A stretch of DNA of 64,000 nucleotides. Source: Paenibacillus_AM sp052180255. Lineage in GTDB: Bacteria > Bacillota > Bacilli > Paenibacillales > NBRC-103111. Under the pieces are notes generated by a model, which saw nothing but the letters and a program-made list of their open reading frames with translations, was not told the DNA's origin and did no database searches. Position 1 is the stretch's first letter. Each line of letters begins with the position of its first letter. Below are positions 52,418 through 60,874 of this stretch, piece by piece. The DNA is taken from positions 1,054,001 to 1,118,000 of the forward strand of contig NZ_CP197466.1 in the NCBI RefSeq assembly GCF_052180255.1, in the 5' to 3' direction. A program made the position numbers and the translations under genes.

Positions 52418-53791
52418 CTATGGAAGCCGAATAATCATCGTCGTTCCGCTATTTTTAGGGCTTTGCGCTTCGATTGTTCCTTGGTGCAAGAGGACGATTT
52501 TTTGCACAATAGATAAGCCTAGACCGCTTCCAGCTTGTGACCGATTCCGTGATTGATCGACCTTATAGAAACGATCAAAGATCGAAGGTAGATCAGCCTC
52601 GGGAATTCCAATTCCACGATCTGCTATTTGCACGACGACGACTTCGTGATCAAGTTCAATATGAACATGAATGGCACTGCCGGTATTGGAAAATTTTATG
52701 CTGTTGGTGATGAGATTGAGCCAGACGAGATGCATCAATTGCTTGTCTGCATTTACATGAATGGCCGTGGAATCGAGGTGAATCTCGATATTCTTTTCTG
52801 TCCATTGCCACTCCGTCATGATGATGATTTCCCGAATTTGTTCATCTAATCGGTAGATCGTCTTCTTCAGAACATTGGATTCTTTATCCAGTGATGCGAG
52901 AGTTAGCAGCTGTTTGCTGAGCGAAGACAATCTTCGGCTTTCATTATCTATAATGGATAAGTAGCGCATTTTATCATCAGGGGATGTCTCGCTATTCATC
53001 GCTTCACTTACGAAACCTTGGATGGAGGCAAGTGGAGATTGAATTTCATGCGAAACGTTCGCGACGAACTCTTGACGCATGTCATCGAGCTGTTTAAGCG
53101 ATTGGGCCATGGATGAGAAATGTGATGCTAGATTCCCAATTTCATCCCCGCGAGAGACATCGAGCTTGATATCGTAATTGCCATCCATGATCTGCTTCGT
53201 TGCTTTTGTTAGTGACTTCACAGGCTTCACGATAAATCTTGTGAATATCACAACAAAGACGATGCTGAAGAAAAAAGTAAACGAGAGCAGGATCGCCATC
53301 AAATATCGGACTTCGCCAATCTGCTGTTCTAAATCAGGACGAACGAATAAAGCATAAGGTTTTTCCTCAATTTGCAGTGGAATACCGACACTGTTGCTCA
53401 AGCTATTTTTAAAAAAGCTAGTAAAGGAAAAATCATGAGGTTGTTCTAAAATACTGTATGGCTGCTTGTCTACTAGCACTTGTTTCTTGAATGTATCATC
53501 CAGATCCAGATATTTGAATGCCCGCCCATAATAGACTCCTTCGTGTTGTCCATCTAGAAGGAACATCTGAAATCCCATACCCGAAATTCGAGTTAAGTAA
53601 GCATCTGCCGCTCCTTTAGGGGCTTCTTCTACTAATGATTTGACCTCTAGGGCAATATTCATCACTTTGTCTTCGTAATAAGATTTGATACGGGTCTCGT
53701 AATAAATGTTCGATGCTAAGAAGGCAAGACCAATACTCATTATGGCAATGAGGAGCGAAATAATCACGACGCGAAAATATAAAGTTTTCAT
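52418..53791 (-). CDS. Two-component sensor histidine kinase (OmpR-partner type)
   Basis: 457 residues. One helix, an outside domain (about 30-165), a second helix (YLMAILLSFTFFFSIVFVVIF), HAMP, then HisKA with FVANVSHEIQSPLASIQGF, where the histidine follows VS, and a HATPase with NLITNSIKFS, DRGIGIPEADL and GSGLGLSIVQKI. The position after the H (E-I-Q-S-P) has Gln where Arg or Lys is common. It overlaps the regulator by 4 bp, and the MMPL transporter follows after about 100 bp. Confidence 0.9.
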   Translation of the reverse strand: MKTLYFRVVIISLLIAIMSIGLAFLASNIYYETRIKSYYEDKVMNIALEVKSLVEEAPKGAADAYLTRISGMGFQMFLLDGQHEGVYYGRAFKYLDLDDTFKKQVLVDKQPYSILEQPHDFSFTSFFKNSLSNSVGIPLQIEEKPYALFVRPDLEQQIGEVRYLMAILLSFTFFFSIVFVVIFTRFIVKPVKSLTKATKQIMDGNYDIKLDVSRGDEIGNLASHFSSMAQSLKQLDDMRQEFVANVSHEIQSPLASIQGFVSEAMNSETSPDDKMRYLSIIDNESRRLSSLSKQLLTLASLDKESNVLKKTIYRLDEQIREIIIMTEWQWTEKNIEIHLDSTAIHVNADKQLMHLVWLNLITNSIKFSNTGSAIHVHIELDHEVVVVQIADRGIGIPEADLPSIFDRFYKVDQSRNRSQAGSGLGLSIVQKIVLLHQGTIEAQSPKNSGTTMIIRLP

Positions 53792-54477
53792 GATCCACCC
53801 ACCTCAAGCTTATAACCTACGCTGCGAATGGTTGTGATGACGAAATCTTCGCTGCGATGCATAAACCGCTCCCGCAGCCGCTTAATATGTACATCAATCG
53901 TTCGACTATCCCCTTGGAAATCTGCTCCCCATATGAGTTGGAGCAGCTGTTCGCGGGTATAAATTTTACCGGGAAAGCTGGCAAGCTGAGATAACAATTC
54001 AAATTCTTTTAATGGCAAAATAATCGTCTCATCGCCTGTCTTCACTTCGTAACTGTTTCGATCAATGACGGTCTGATTGAGCCGAATCACATCCGAAGAG
54101 ACCATCTGGTAACGACGCAGCAGCGCTTTGATCCGAAAGAGCAGCTCCTTTGGCTCAAATGGCTTGACCATGTAGTCGTCCGTTCCAGATAAGAATCCAA
54201 TTTCTTTGTCCTTTACGTCCCCTTTGGCAGTTAGCAGGATCACAGGAATATCGTAATAACGTCGGATTTCCTCACAGATTTCCCAACCATTTTTGACAGG
54301 CATCATCACATCGATAACAGCGATATGGATTGTCTCCTGCTCAAGAAATTTTGAGGCTTCACCGCCGTCAGCTGCCTGGAAAACCGTATACCCCTCTCTT
54401 TTTAACACCAAAGTCAATAGTTCGCGAATATGAGAATCGTCGTCTGCGATCAGAATATGCATGCTCAATGCGTTCAC
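53788..54477 (-). CDS. Two-component response regulator, OmpR family
   Basis: 229 residues. The receiver has IADDDSHIRELL, the phospho-acceptor Asp in AVIDVMMPVKNG and Lys in YMVKPFEP. The C-terminal winged helix has LSQLASFPGKIYTREQLLQLIWG and SRTIDVHIKRLRERF. The start is uncertain: GTG 54477, TTG 54468 and ATG 54462 are all close to AAAGGTG. With the kinase it probably controls the downstream MMPL/DUF2871 operon. Confidence 0.91.
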   Translation of the reverse strand: MNALSMHILIADDDSHIRELLTLVLKREGYTVFQAADGGEASKFLEQETIHIAVIDVMMPVKNGWEICEEIRRYYDIPVILLTAKGDVKDKEIGFLSGTDDYMVKPFEPKELLFRIKALLRRYQMVSSDVIRLNQTVIDRNSYEVKTGDETIILPLKEFELLSQLASFPGKIYTREQLLQLIWGADFQGDSRTIDVHIKRLRERFMHRSEDFVITTIRSVGYKLEVGGS

Positions 54478-54538
54478 ACCTTTACATCAATAGGATTACT
54501 TTAATTGTCGGTCAATGGAATCAGGATTGTCAATCTTG

Positions 54539-54567
54539 TTGAATCTCCATGTAAATTTTGCTATAAT
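54539..54567 (+). promoter_or_regulatory. Promoter of the RpiR-family gene
   Basis: TTGAAT (54539-54544), 17 bp, TATAAT (54562-54567), about 25 bp before the ATG at 54592. Confidence 0.6.
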
Positions 54568-54591
54568 TCCCGGATGGTAGGTGGTGAGATC

Positions 54592-55404
54592 ATGGATATA
54601 CTTACAGTGATTCAACAGCTATATCCGAGTTTTTCAAAGAAAGAACAGTTTATTGCGAATTACATTTTACAAAACGGTAAAGCGATTAAAAATATGAATA
54701 TATCCGTGCTAGCTAACCATGTAGGTGTTTCAAACGGGACAATTACACATTTTTGCAAAAAGATTGGTTGCTATAATTTTGCAGATTTAAAGGTACAATT
54801 GGGTAGTATTAGTACAACAGTTAGTCCTGCTTCGGAGAATGATATTCTTGTACAAGTCCATCATTTTTATCAAACGGCGATTGAGCGTTCCAATCAATTA
54901 TTGGAAATTAAATATTTGCATCAGCTTGCTGATCGGATCAGAAAAGCAGCACGAATCTATATTTATGGGATTGGGAGTTCGGGACTTTCTGCCAATGAGC
55001 TCATGCTCCGATTGCTTCGGATGGGTTTTAATGTGCAGAGTATTACGGACTCTCACTTGATGGTAATAAACAGTTCGATATTGAACGAAAAGGACTTTGT
55101 TATTGCAATATCGAGTTCGGGTGAAACAACTGCCATTATTGATGCTGCCCGGATCGCTAAAAATAACAAGTGCAAAGTGGTTTGCTTGACCACTTTTTCT
55201 GAAAGTAGGCTAGCCCAACTGACGGACTCTTACGTTATTGTTTCTAATTCTTTATTTATTGATAAAGAACGGTTTGTAAATAGCCAATTTTCTACCATGT
55301 ATGCGATCGATGTTTTATGTTCGATCTTGCTAACAGATGTGAATCTAAAAGGCAGTATGCAAATTACGGTTGATACGATTCTTGAACATAATCGAGTCGA
55401 GTAA
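54592..55404 (+). CDS. MurR/RpiR-family transcriptional regulator
   Basis: 270 residues. The N-terminal HTH_6 domain (FSKKEQFIANYILQNGKAIKNMNISVLANHVGVSNGTITHFCKKIG) is followed by a SIS sugar-phosphate-binding domain (IYIYGIGSSGLSANELMLRL and ISSSGETTAIIDAA). Such regulators sense amino-sugar phosphates. ATG 54592 has GGTGGTGAG upstream; the longer frame to 54505 contains the promoter. It precedes a PTS and nanE, which suggests that it controls them and senses ManNAc-6-P or GlcNAc-6-P. Confidence 0.9.
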   Translation: MDILTVIQQLYPSFSKKEQFIANYILQNGKAIKNMNISVLANHVGVSNGTITHFCKKIGCYNFADLKVQLGSISTTVSPASENDILVQVHHFYQTAIERSNQLLEIKYLHQLADRIRKAARIYIYGIGSSGLSANELMLRLLRMGFNVQSITDSHLMVINSSILNEKDFVIAISSSGETTAIIDAARIAKNNKCKVVCLTTFSESRLAQLTDSYVIVSNSLFIDKERFVNSQFSTMYAIDVLCSILLTDVNLKGSMQITVDTILEHNRVE

Positions 55405-55421
55405 AGTTATGACTCCATCTT

Positions 55422-55479
55422 AATACCTGTAATCTTCAAAGGTGTTTTACACCATTTGATGATTACAGGTATTTTTTTC
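55422..55479 (+). terminator. Rho-independent terminator after the RpiR gene
   Basis: AATACCTGTAATC pairs perfectly with GATTACAGGTATT, with an inner AAAGGTGT/ACACCATTT hairpin, followed by TTTTTTTC. Confidence 0.85.
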
Positions 55480-55499
55480 ATGTCTAAATTTTTTATTAA

Positions 55500-55555
55500 A
55501 AATAAAATTATTTTATTTAAAATCTATTTACTAAATTTATTTCACAAATTACAAT
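55500..55555 (+). promoter_or_regulatory. PTS operon promoter and adjacent palindrome
   Basis: TTTACT (55527-55532), 17 bp and TACAAT (55550-55555) form a promoter about 35 bp before the PTS gene. Just upstream is a perfect 19-bp palindrome, AAATAAAATTATTTTATTT (55500-55518), a candidate operator for the RpiR-type regulator. AT-rich surroundings make chance palindromes more likely. Confidence 0.5.
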
Positions 55556-55590
55556 AACATTATATCTCGTAACCAAATGGGGGGAGTAAT

Positions 55591-57087
55591 ATGTTTAAAC
55601 AATTGCAAAAGCTCGGCAAGTCATTTATGTTACCGATTGCAATCTTGCCTGCAGCTGGTTTGCTTCTTGGGATTGGTGGGGCTTTATCGAATCCGAATAC
55701 AGTATCAGCCTATCCCATACTGAACGCAAAATTTTTGCAGTCTATTTTTCAAATTATGTCTGCAGCAGGAAATGTGGTTTTTGCGAATCTCGCCCTTATT
55801 ATGTGTATTGGTCTTGCCGTTGGTTTAGCGAAGAAAGATAAAGGTACAGCCGCTCTTGCATCAGCAGTTGCTTTCTTAGTTATGAACGCATCCATTGGCT
55901 CGATGATCACGGTATTTAATCCAGATATTAAGTCCATCGATACAGGAGTAGTTGGAGCAATCGTAATTGGTTGTTTAGTTACTTATTTGCATAGTCGTTA
56001 TAGAGAAATTCAATTACCTTCTTTTTTAGGATTTTTCGGAGGTTCTCGATTTATTCCAATCATCTCTTCGTTTAGTGCTATTTTTGTCGGAGCGATCTTT
56101 TTCATCATTTGGCCGACTTTCCAAGGATGGTTAGTATCAGCAGGTACAGCGATTGCTGGAATGGGTTACGTGGGGACGTTCTTCTATGGATTTTTGCTTC
56201 GTTTAACGGGGGCGGTCGGTCTTCACCATATTATTTACCCGATGTTCTGGTTTACTGAACTTGGTGGTGTGGCGACAGTAGCAGGTCAGCAAGTGGTTGG
56301 AGCGCAGAAAATATTTTTTGCAGAGTTAGCAGATCCGAATCATGTGGGACTTTTCTCAGAGGGAACTCGCTTTTTTGCAGGACGTTTTGCAACAATGATG
56401 TTTGGTCTGCCTGCTGCATGTCTTGCGATGTATCATTGTGTACCTAAAAATCGTAGAAAATTAGTATTTGGTTTGTTTTTAAGTGCAGCGCTTACATCTT
56501 TCCTAACCGGTATTACCGAACCGATTGAATTCATGTTCTTATTCGTGGCTCCTTGGTTATATGTCATTCATGCTGCATTAGATGGCTTATCTTTTATGAT
56601 TGCAGATATGTTATCGATTCGTATAGGCAATACATTCTCAGGCGGGGCAATCGATTTCACGCTCTTCGGTGTTCTACAAGGTAACAGTAAAACGAACTGG
56701 ATCTATGTCATCATTGTGGGTCTTGTGTGGGCAGTTTTATATTATGTCATCTTCCGTTTCTTAATTACAAAGTTTAAAGTTGCGACACCAGGACGTGAGA
56801 GTGATGGTGAAGATGCAGCGGTAGTAGTTGAAACGAAAGATACGATTAAAGAAACAGCACTTCAAGTACTAGATGCGCTGGGTGGTCCATCAAATTTAGA
56901 AGATGTAGATGCTTGTATTACAAGACTTCGTGTAGCGGTAAAAGATGTGAACAAGGTAGATAAAGATGCGATTAAGAAATTAGGTGCTACGGCAGTATTA
57001 GATGTACAAGGTGGAATTCAAGCTATCTTTGGTGCTAAAGCAGATTTAATCAAGCAAAAAATCAATGATGCTCTTGGTGAAGAATAA
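55591..57087 (+). CDS. PTS transporter IIC-IIB (glucose/GlcNAc family), probable ManNAc
   Basis: 498 residues. The IIC membrane domain covers about 1-390 (LPAAGLLLGIGGAL, LTGITEPIEFMFLFVAPWLY with the family GITEP motif). A linker leads to IIB (about 420-498), with the phospho-cysteine in VDACITRLRVAV. No IIA is attached or adjacent, so a shared IIA is needed. ATG 55591 has GGGGGAG upstream. With nanE behind it and an RpiR regulator before it, N-acetylmannosamine is the most likely substrate; this is inference. Confidence 0.88.
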   Translation: MFKQLQKLGKSFMLPIAILPAAGLLLGIGGALSNPNTVSAYPILNAKFLQSIFQIMSAAGNVVFANLALIMCIGLAVGLAKKDKGTAALASAVAFLVMNASIGSMITVFNPDIKSIDTGVVGAIVIGCLVTYLHSRYREIQLPSFLGFFGGSRFIPIISSFSAIFVGAIFFIIWPTFQGWLVSAGTAIAGMGYVGTFFYGFLLRLTGAVGLHHIIYPMFWFTELGGVATVAGQQVVGAQKIFFAELADPNHVGLFSEGTRFFAGRFATMMFGLPAACLAMYHCVPKNRRKLVFGLFLSAALTSFLTGITEPIEFMFLFVAPWLYVIHAALDGLSFMIADMLSIRIGNTFSGGAIDFTLFGVLQGNSKTNWIYVIIVGLVWAVLYYVIFRFLITKFKVATPGRESDGEDAAVVVETKDTIKETALQVLDALGGPSNLEDVDACITRLRVAVKDVNKVDKDAIKKLGATAVLDVQGGIQAIFGAKADLIKQKINDALGEE

Positions 57088-57124
57088 ATGAAATAGAAAA
57101 AATTAGATCGTGGAGGACTATACT

Positions 57125-57769
57125 GTGAACAGAGGATTAATTGTTTCATGTCAAGCCTTAGAGGAAGAACCACTTCATAGTTCATTTATTATGGGACGTA
57201 TGGCAATCGCGGCTGTAGTAGGCGGTGCAGTAGGCATTCGTTCGAATAGCGTTGCAGACATCGAAGAAATAAAAAAACAGGTTCATGTACCAATTATTGG
57301 TATTATAAAACAAGATTATCCAGGTTTGAAATCATTCATTACTCCAACCATGGCAGAGGTAGACGCTCTTGTACAAACGGGAGTAGAAATCATCGCTGTG
57401 CAGGCAACAGAGGATCAAGACGAAAGTTTTTTACAAGCGATTTTCAACAAATACCCATCCCAGAAATTCATGGCGGATATTTCAACACTTGAAGAAGGGC
57501 TGCGAGCTGACCGATTAGGGTTTCATTATATTGGAACAACCTTAATTGGCTATACACCGCAATCTCAAAACATTGAAAAGTTTGATGTGTTAAAGCAACT
57601 TATTATGCATTGTAAAAAGCCAGTGATCGCAGAAGGTAATTTTAATACACCAGAAGAAGCAGCTCAAGCGATCGAGATGGGCGCCTATTCCGTTGTCGTA
57701 GGGACTGCGATTACTAGACCGCAAATCATTTCAAAATGGTTTGCTGATGCAGTAGATGAGGCTCTATAA
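57125..57769 (+). CDS. nanE: N-acetylmannosamine-6-phosphate 2-epimerase
   Basis: 214 residues, a complete TIM-barrel. It interconverts ManNAc-6-P and GlcNAc-6-P in amino-sugar breakdown. Family motifs include RGLIVSCQALEEEPLHSS, PIIGIIKQDYPG, FMADISTLEEGL, and AEGNFNTPEEAAQAIEMGAYSVVVGTAITRP. The GTG at 57125 lies 8 bp after GGAGG; the earlier GTG at 57110 overlaps that site. It follows the PTS gene closely, and no nanA or nanK is present here, so GlcNAc-6-P must be handled by nag genes elsewhere. Confidence 0.92.
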   Translation: MNRGLIVSCQALEEEPLHSSFIMGRMAIAAVVGGAVGIRSNSVADIEEIKKQVHVPIIGIIKQDYPGLKSFITPTMAEVDALVQTGVEIIAVQATEDQDESFLQAIFNKYPSQKFMADISTLEEGLRADRLGFHYIGTTLIGYTPQSQNIEKFDVLKQLIMHCKKPVIAEGNFNTPEEAAQAIEMGAYSVVVGTAITRPQIISKWFADAVDEAL

Positions 57770-57770
57770 G

Positions 57771-57814
57771 GAACACGAAAAAACGGTTAAGCACATTGCT
57801 GCTTAACCGTTTTA
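57771..57814. terminator. Terminator hairpin, direct-repeat copy 1
   Basis: AAACGGTTAAGCA pairs with TGCTTAACCGTTT, with A-rich and T-rich sides. It can end both nanE and the convergent cytolysin gene. About 42 bp, from GAACACG through the stem, is repeated almost exactly at 59455-59495 in the same orientation. Confidence 0.8.
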
Positions 57815-57843
57815 ACGCTATTTCTATTTGATGCTCAAAATGA

Positions 57844-59349
57844 TCAGTGACTAATCTTACCTGTCGGGTATAACGTCGTTCCTCCAATGGAAACTTTTAT
57901 ATCGCTGGATAATGGAACGTTCGTTTCATTTATAACTGTTCTCCACCAATCCCACGCAAGACCTGTACATTCTTTTGCAGAAATGTTGATGTTCTTGGAA
58001 TTAGGAGGAAGTGGAATCTCTGTCGAGAAATGTGCTGTTTTATCTAGACCATTTCCTTCCCAAGTTCTATGGGTAACAACTTCTTGTCCATCTGCACCAA
58101 ATGTGAATTCATCCCAAGATACTTGGAATTGAGCCACGTATGCACCACGATGATCAAGCGTTATTTTGCCTTTCGAATATTCTGTGGATTTAGTCTCAAT
58201 ATAATCCGTGTTGTTGTGAACAGCAGCAATGGAATTGTCTTTCAAGAAGACACTTGTATATGAAATTGGGTAAGCTGGATTCTTAGTACTAAATTGTGCA
58301 TTGTCCTTGATTACATTTTGAATGACATTGAAGTCTTTCGATACGACCTGGTTATGTGTTTGTGCATCGCCGCCTAATACAACAGCAGTAAACGAACTTT
58401 CATCATAAATATTTTTGTATTGTCCACTAGCTTGTATGTTAGAATTTTTGAGCAATGCTTTAAATGCAGCTTGTACATCACTGCTCTTCGAAGTTGTCTC
58501 TAATTTCACGTAAATGGTTCTGCCATAAGCTACGTTGGAAACCATCAGAGGTGGAGCCTCTTTACTTACCCCTTTGCGGACCAATTCAGCAAACGTCACA
58601 CTGTTATCAAAAAGGTCGGATGGATTGTTAGGAAGAGCTGCATTTACGGTATAAAAGATTTGCTTATAGGCAGCTACCATTACTTTTTTCTCGCCACTTG
58701 CCACCGCGTTAAAGTCGATGCCCAGCGTATTGTTAAGCACTTGAGCGTTCACATTCAGTGCACTGGCAATTTGATTTTTGCTGTAAACCATAGATTCTGC
58801 ATACTGTAGTCGTGCAGGCAGTGTATGCGTGCTCGAATACTTATCAACCCAATTCGACACTAGCTGATCAACGGCACCAGAAACGCGACTGTAAGTTGGA
58901 TTTTGAACCGCAATTGTATTTTCATTCTTCAACCCAGGTAGATCAATGCTAATATCTAATGGTTTTCTTGCAGCCATAACCAGACTAGGCTGATTATCCG
59001 CAAAATCCTTATTTGCAAGCTGTATTGCGCCTGGATAAGTGCGATTCGTTATCGAATCAATAATAGAAATATCTACTGGTGAAGTTGTTAGTGATTTTTT
59101 CTCCCGTTCAACCACGATAAATTTGCCATTGGACTGGGTACCTTCTTTGGGAACAAAACTACTAATTTGATCCCCATTAACGGCCAAAACTTCATTACGA
59201 TTATAATTCAGGTTTGCGATCCCAGCATCAATCTCATTAGGCACGGTGGCTTCAGCTAATGAAATATTGGGATAAGTAAAGACGTTTAAACTAACTAATA
59301 GACTTGCTAATAACAATTTCGCTCCTTTAAAATGTTTTAGTTTTTTCAT
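57844..59349 (-). CDS. Cholesterol-dependent cytolysin (thiol-activated family)
   Basis: 501 residues, the usual length. The signal peptide (LLLASLLVSLNVFTYPNISLAEA) leads to the conserved CDC body. The undecapeptide near residues 460-470 is ECTGLAWDWWR, where the common form has Glu at the eighth position. The Thr-Leu cholesterol-recognition pair is in GGTTLYPTG (residues 492-493). The family inserts large pores into cholesterol-containing membranes; alveolysin of Paenibacillus alvei is a known relative. ATG 59349 has AAAGGAG upstream. It is a single gene between two copies of one terminator hairpin, which suggests acquisition or movement as a unit. Confidence 0.95.
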   Translation of the reverse strand: MKKLKHFKGAKLLLASLLVSLNVFTYPNISLAEATVPNEIDAGIANLNYNRNEVLAVNGDQISSFVPKEGTQSNGKFIVVEREKKSLTTSPVDISIIDSITNRTYPGAIQLANKDFADNQPSLVMAARKPLDISIDLPGLKNENTIAVQNPTYSRVSGAVDQLVSNWVDKYSSTHTLPARLQYAESMVYSKNQIASALNVNAQVLNNTLGIDFNAVASGEKKVMVAAYKQIFYTVNAALPNNPSDLFDNSVTFAELVRKGVSKEAPPLMVSNVAYGRTIYVKLETTSKSSDVQAAFKALLKNSNIQASGQYKNIYDESSFTAVVLGGDAQTHNQVVSKDFNVIQNVIKDNAQFSTKNPAYPISYTSVFLKDNSIAAVHNNTDYIETKSTEYSKGKITLDHRGAYVAQFQVSWDEFTFGADGQEVVTHRTWEGNGLDKTAHFSTEIPLPPNSKNINISAKECTGLAWDWWRTVINETNVPLSSDIKVSIGGTTLYPTGKISH

Positions 59350-59454
59350 AAATATCGCTCCTTTTTGTAAACTAGGGGAGTTCCCTACTCTATATATCGG
59401 TTTTTTGTAGAGAATTTGTTGTATTTGCAGAAAAATATTCACTCGTGCTGTAAA

Positions 59455-59495
59455 GAACACGAAAAACGGTTAAGCACATTGCGGCTTAACCGTTC
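59455..59495. terminator. Terminator hairpin, direct-repeat copy 2
   Basis: AACGGTTAAGC pairs with GCTTAACCGTT. The sequence from GAACACG to the end of the stem differs from the copy at 57771 by about one indel and one or two substitutions. It sits upstream of the cytolysin promoter region and downstream of the minus-strand oxidase operon, which it can terminate. Confidence 0.75.
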
Positions 59496-59560
59496 TTCTT
59501 TTATATGAACCGATTCCATGCAAAATTAACGCTTACCAGTAAATTTCTCAGTCCGCAATG

Positions 59561-60874
59561 TCACCCAAACAACCCGCTCACATAGTCATTGGAGAACAAC
59601 CCATCTGGATCTAACATCCTCCGCACTTCAAGAAAATCCTCAAACTTCGGATACAGCTGATTTAGTTCACTAGCTCGAAGCGAATGCAGCTTGCCCCAAT
59701 GCGGTCGTCCGCCATGGCGAAGGAAAATAGTTTCCAATGTAGTGAAGTAGTCCTTGTAAGGCATGCCTTTATACATGTGAACCGCAATATAGGCGGAATC
59801 ACGACCATAAGCAGGACTAAGCCAGATATCGTCTCCTCGCACATATCGGCATTCAATTGGAAAGTGAACGGCGAATTGCTTGCGCTCCATACAAGCTTTG
59901 ACCTCTTCCAAGATCGGGTGCATACTGTCCGCTGGGACACTGTATTCCATCTCACTGAACCGCACTAAACGTGGCGTAGCGAACAATTGATGCCCGTAGC
60001 CTGATTCGCTTAAAGTCGGGATCGCCTTGGCAGATAGTCGGCTTGCCGCCTGACACATTTTCGGAAATATACGGCATCCTTCGGAAATGAGCCAGAAGGC
60101 GGCATTTTCCATTACAAGCTTATTCAGATGATTCCAGACATTATTCTTGCTCGCAGGCAAATCGGTTGTATTCATGAACTTCACTTGTGTTTGATCGGTA
60201 TATGGGAACCAATAAAACTCGAAATGCCGATGCTCCTGTCGCCAGATTTCAAGGTTATCCATACACGTTGTAAAGCTTGCCATTTTACTTTGAAAATGCA
60301 TCCGTTGTGCAGGTATCACCTTCAATCGAACCTGCACAATAATCCCTAAAGTACCGAGTGACAACTGCATCGCTTTAAAAAGCTGCGGATTCACCTCATC
60401 ACTGCACTCTAGTACACTTCCATCTGCAGTGACGACAGTGAGCCCCACGACTTGCGTCGATAAGCTGCCAAACTGAACACCAGTTCCATGTGTCCCTGTG
60501 CCAATTGCACCCCCAATTGACTGCGCGTTAATATCACCAAGGTTTTCTTGCGCCCAGCCTGCGGCGTACAAATCTTCACCGAGCTTTTTGAGCTTGGTTC
60601 CTGCCCAGACAAGAGCGGTTTGTTGTTCCCGATCAATATGAAGAATACCCTGCATGGCATCAAGTGATAATAAAGTGAAATCAGTTCGCGCAAGCGGTGG
60701 AAAAGAATGTCCAGAGCCGACAATGCGAATTTTGGTCCAGTCTTTACGGCATTGGTGTACGATGTCCACGACATCTTGAATGGATTCAGGGTAGAGCAGC
60801 TCTTGCGGCTTACTCATCGATAATCTAGACCAATTACGCCACGTTGGATTCGCGATTTGCTTCATAGAAAACAC
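59561..60874 (-). CDS. FAD-linked aldonolactone-oxidase-like flavoprotein
   Basis: 437 residues. The FAD_binding_4 domain covers about 15-190, with IRIVGSGHSFPPLA (site of the histidine that may bind FAD) and QSIGGAIGTGTHGTG. The C-terminal ALO domain ends with the HWGK motif (GGRPHWGKLHSL) and DPDGLFSNDYVSGL. It is related to D-arabinono-1,4-lactone and L-gulonolactone oxidases and alditol oxidases; the substrate is unknown. The start is GTG 60874 or ATG 60865, and either overlaps or abuts the upstream gene's end, so they are one operon. Confidence 0.87.
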   Translation of the reverse strand: MFSMKQIANPTWRNWSRLSMSKPQELLYPESIQDVVDIVHQCRKDWTKIRIVGSGHSFPPLARTDFTLLSLDAMQGILHIDREQQTALVWAGTKLKKLGEDLYAAGWAQENLGDINAQSIGGAIGTGTHGTGVQFGSLSTQVVGLTVVTADGSVLECSDEVNPQLFKAMQLSLGTLGIIVQVRLKVIPAQRMHFQSKMASFTTCMDNLEIWRQEHRHFEFYWFPYTDQTQVKFMNTTDLPASKNNVWNHLNKLVMENAAFWLISEGCRIFPKMCQAASRLSAKAIPTLSESGYGHQLFATPRLVRFSEMEYSVPADSMHPILEEVKACMERKQFAVHFPIECRYVRGDDIWLSPAYGRDSAYIAVHMYKGMPYKDYFTTLETIFLRHGGRPHWGKLHSLRASELNQLYPKFEDFLEVRRMLDPDGLFSNDYVSGLFG

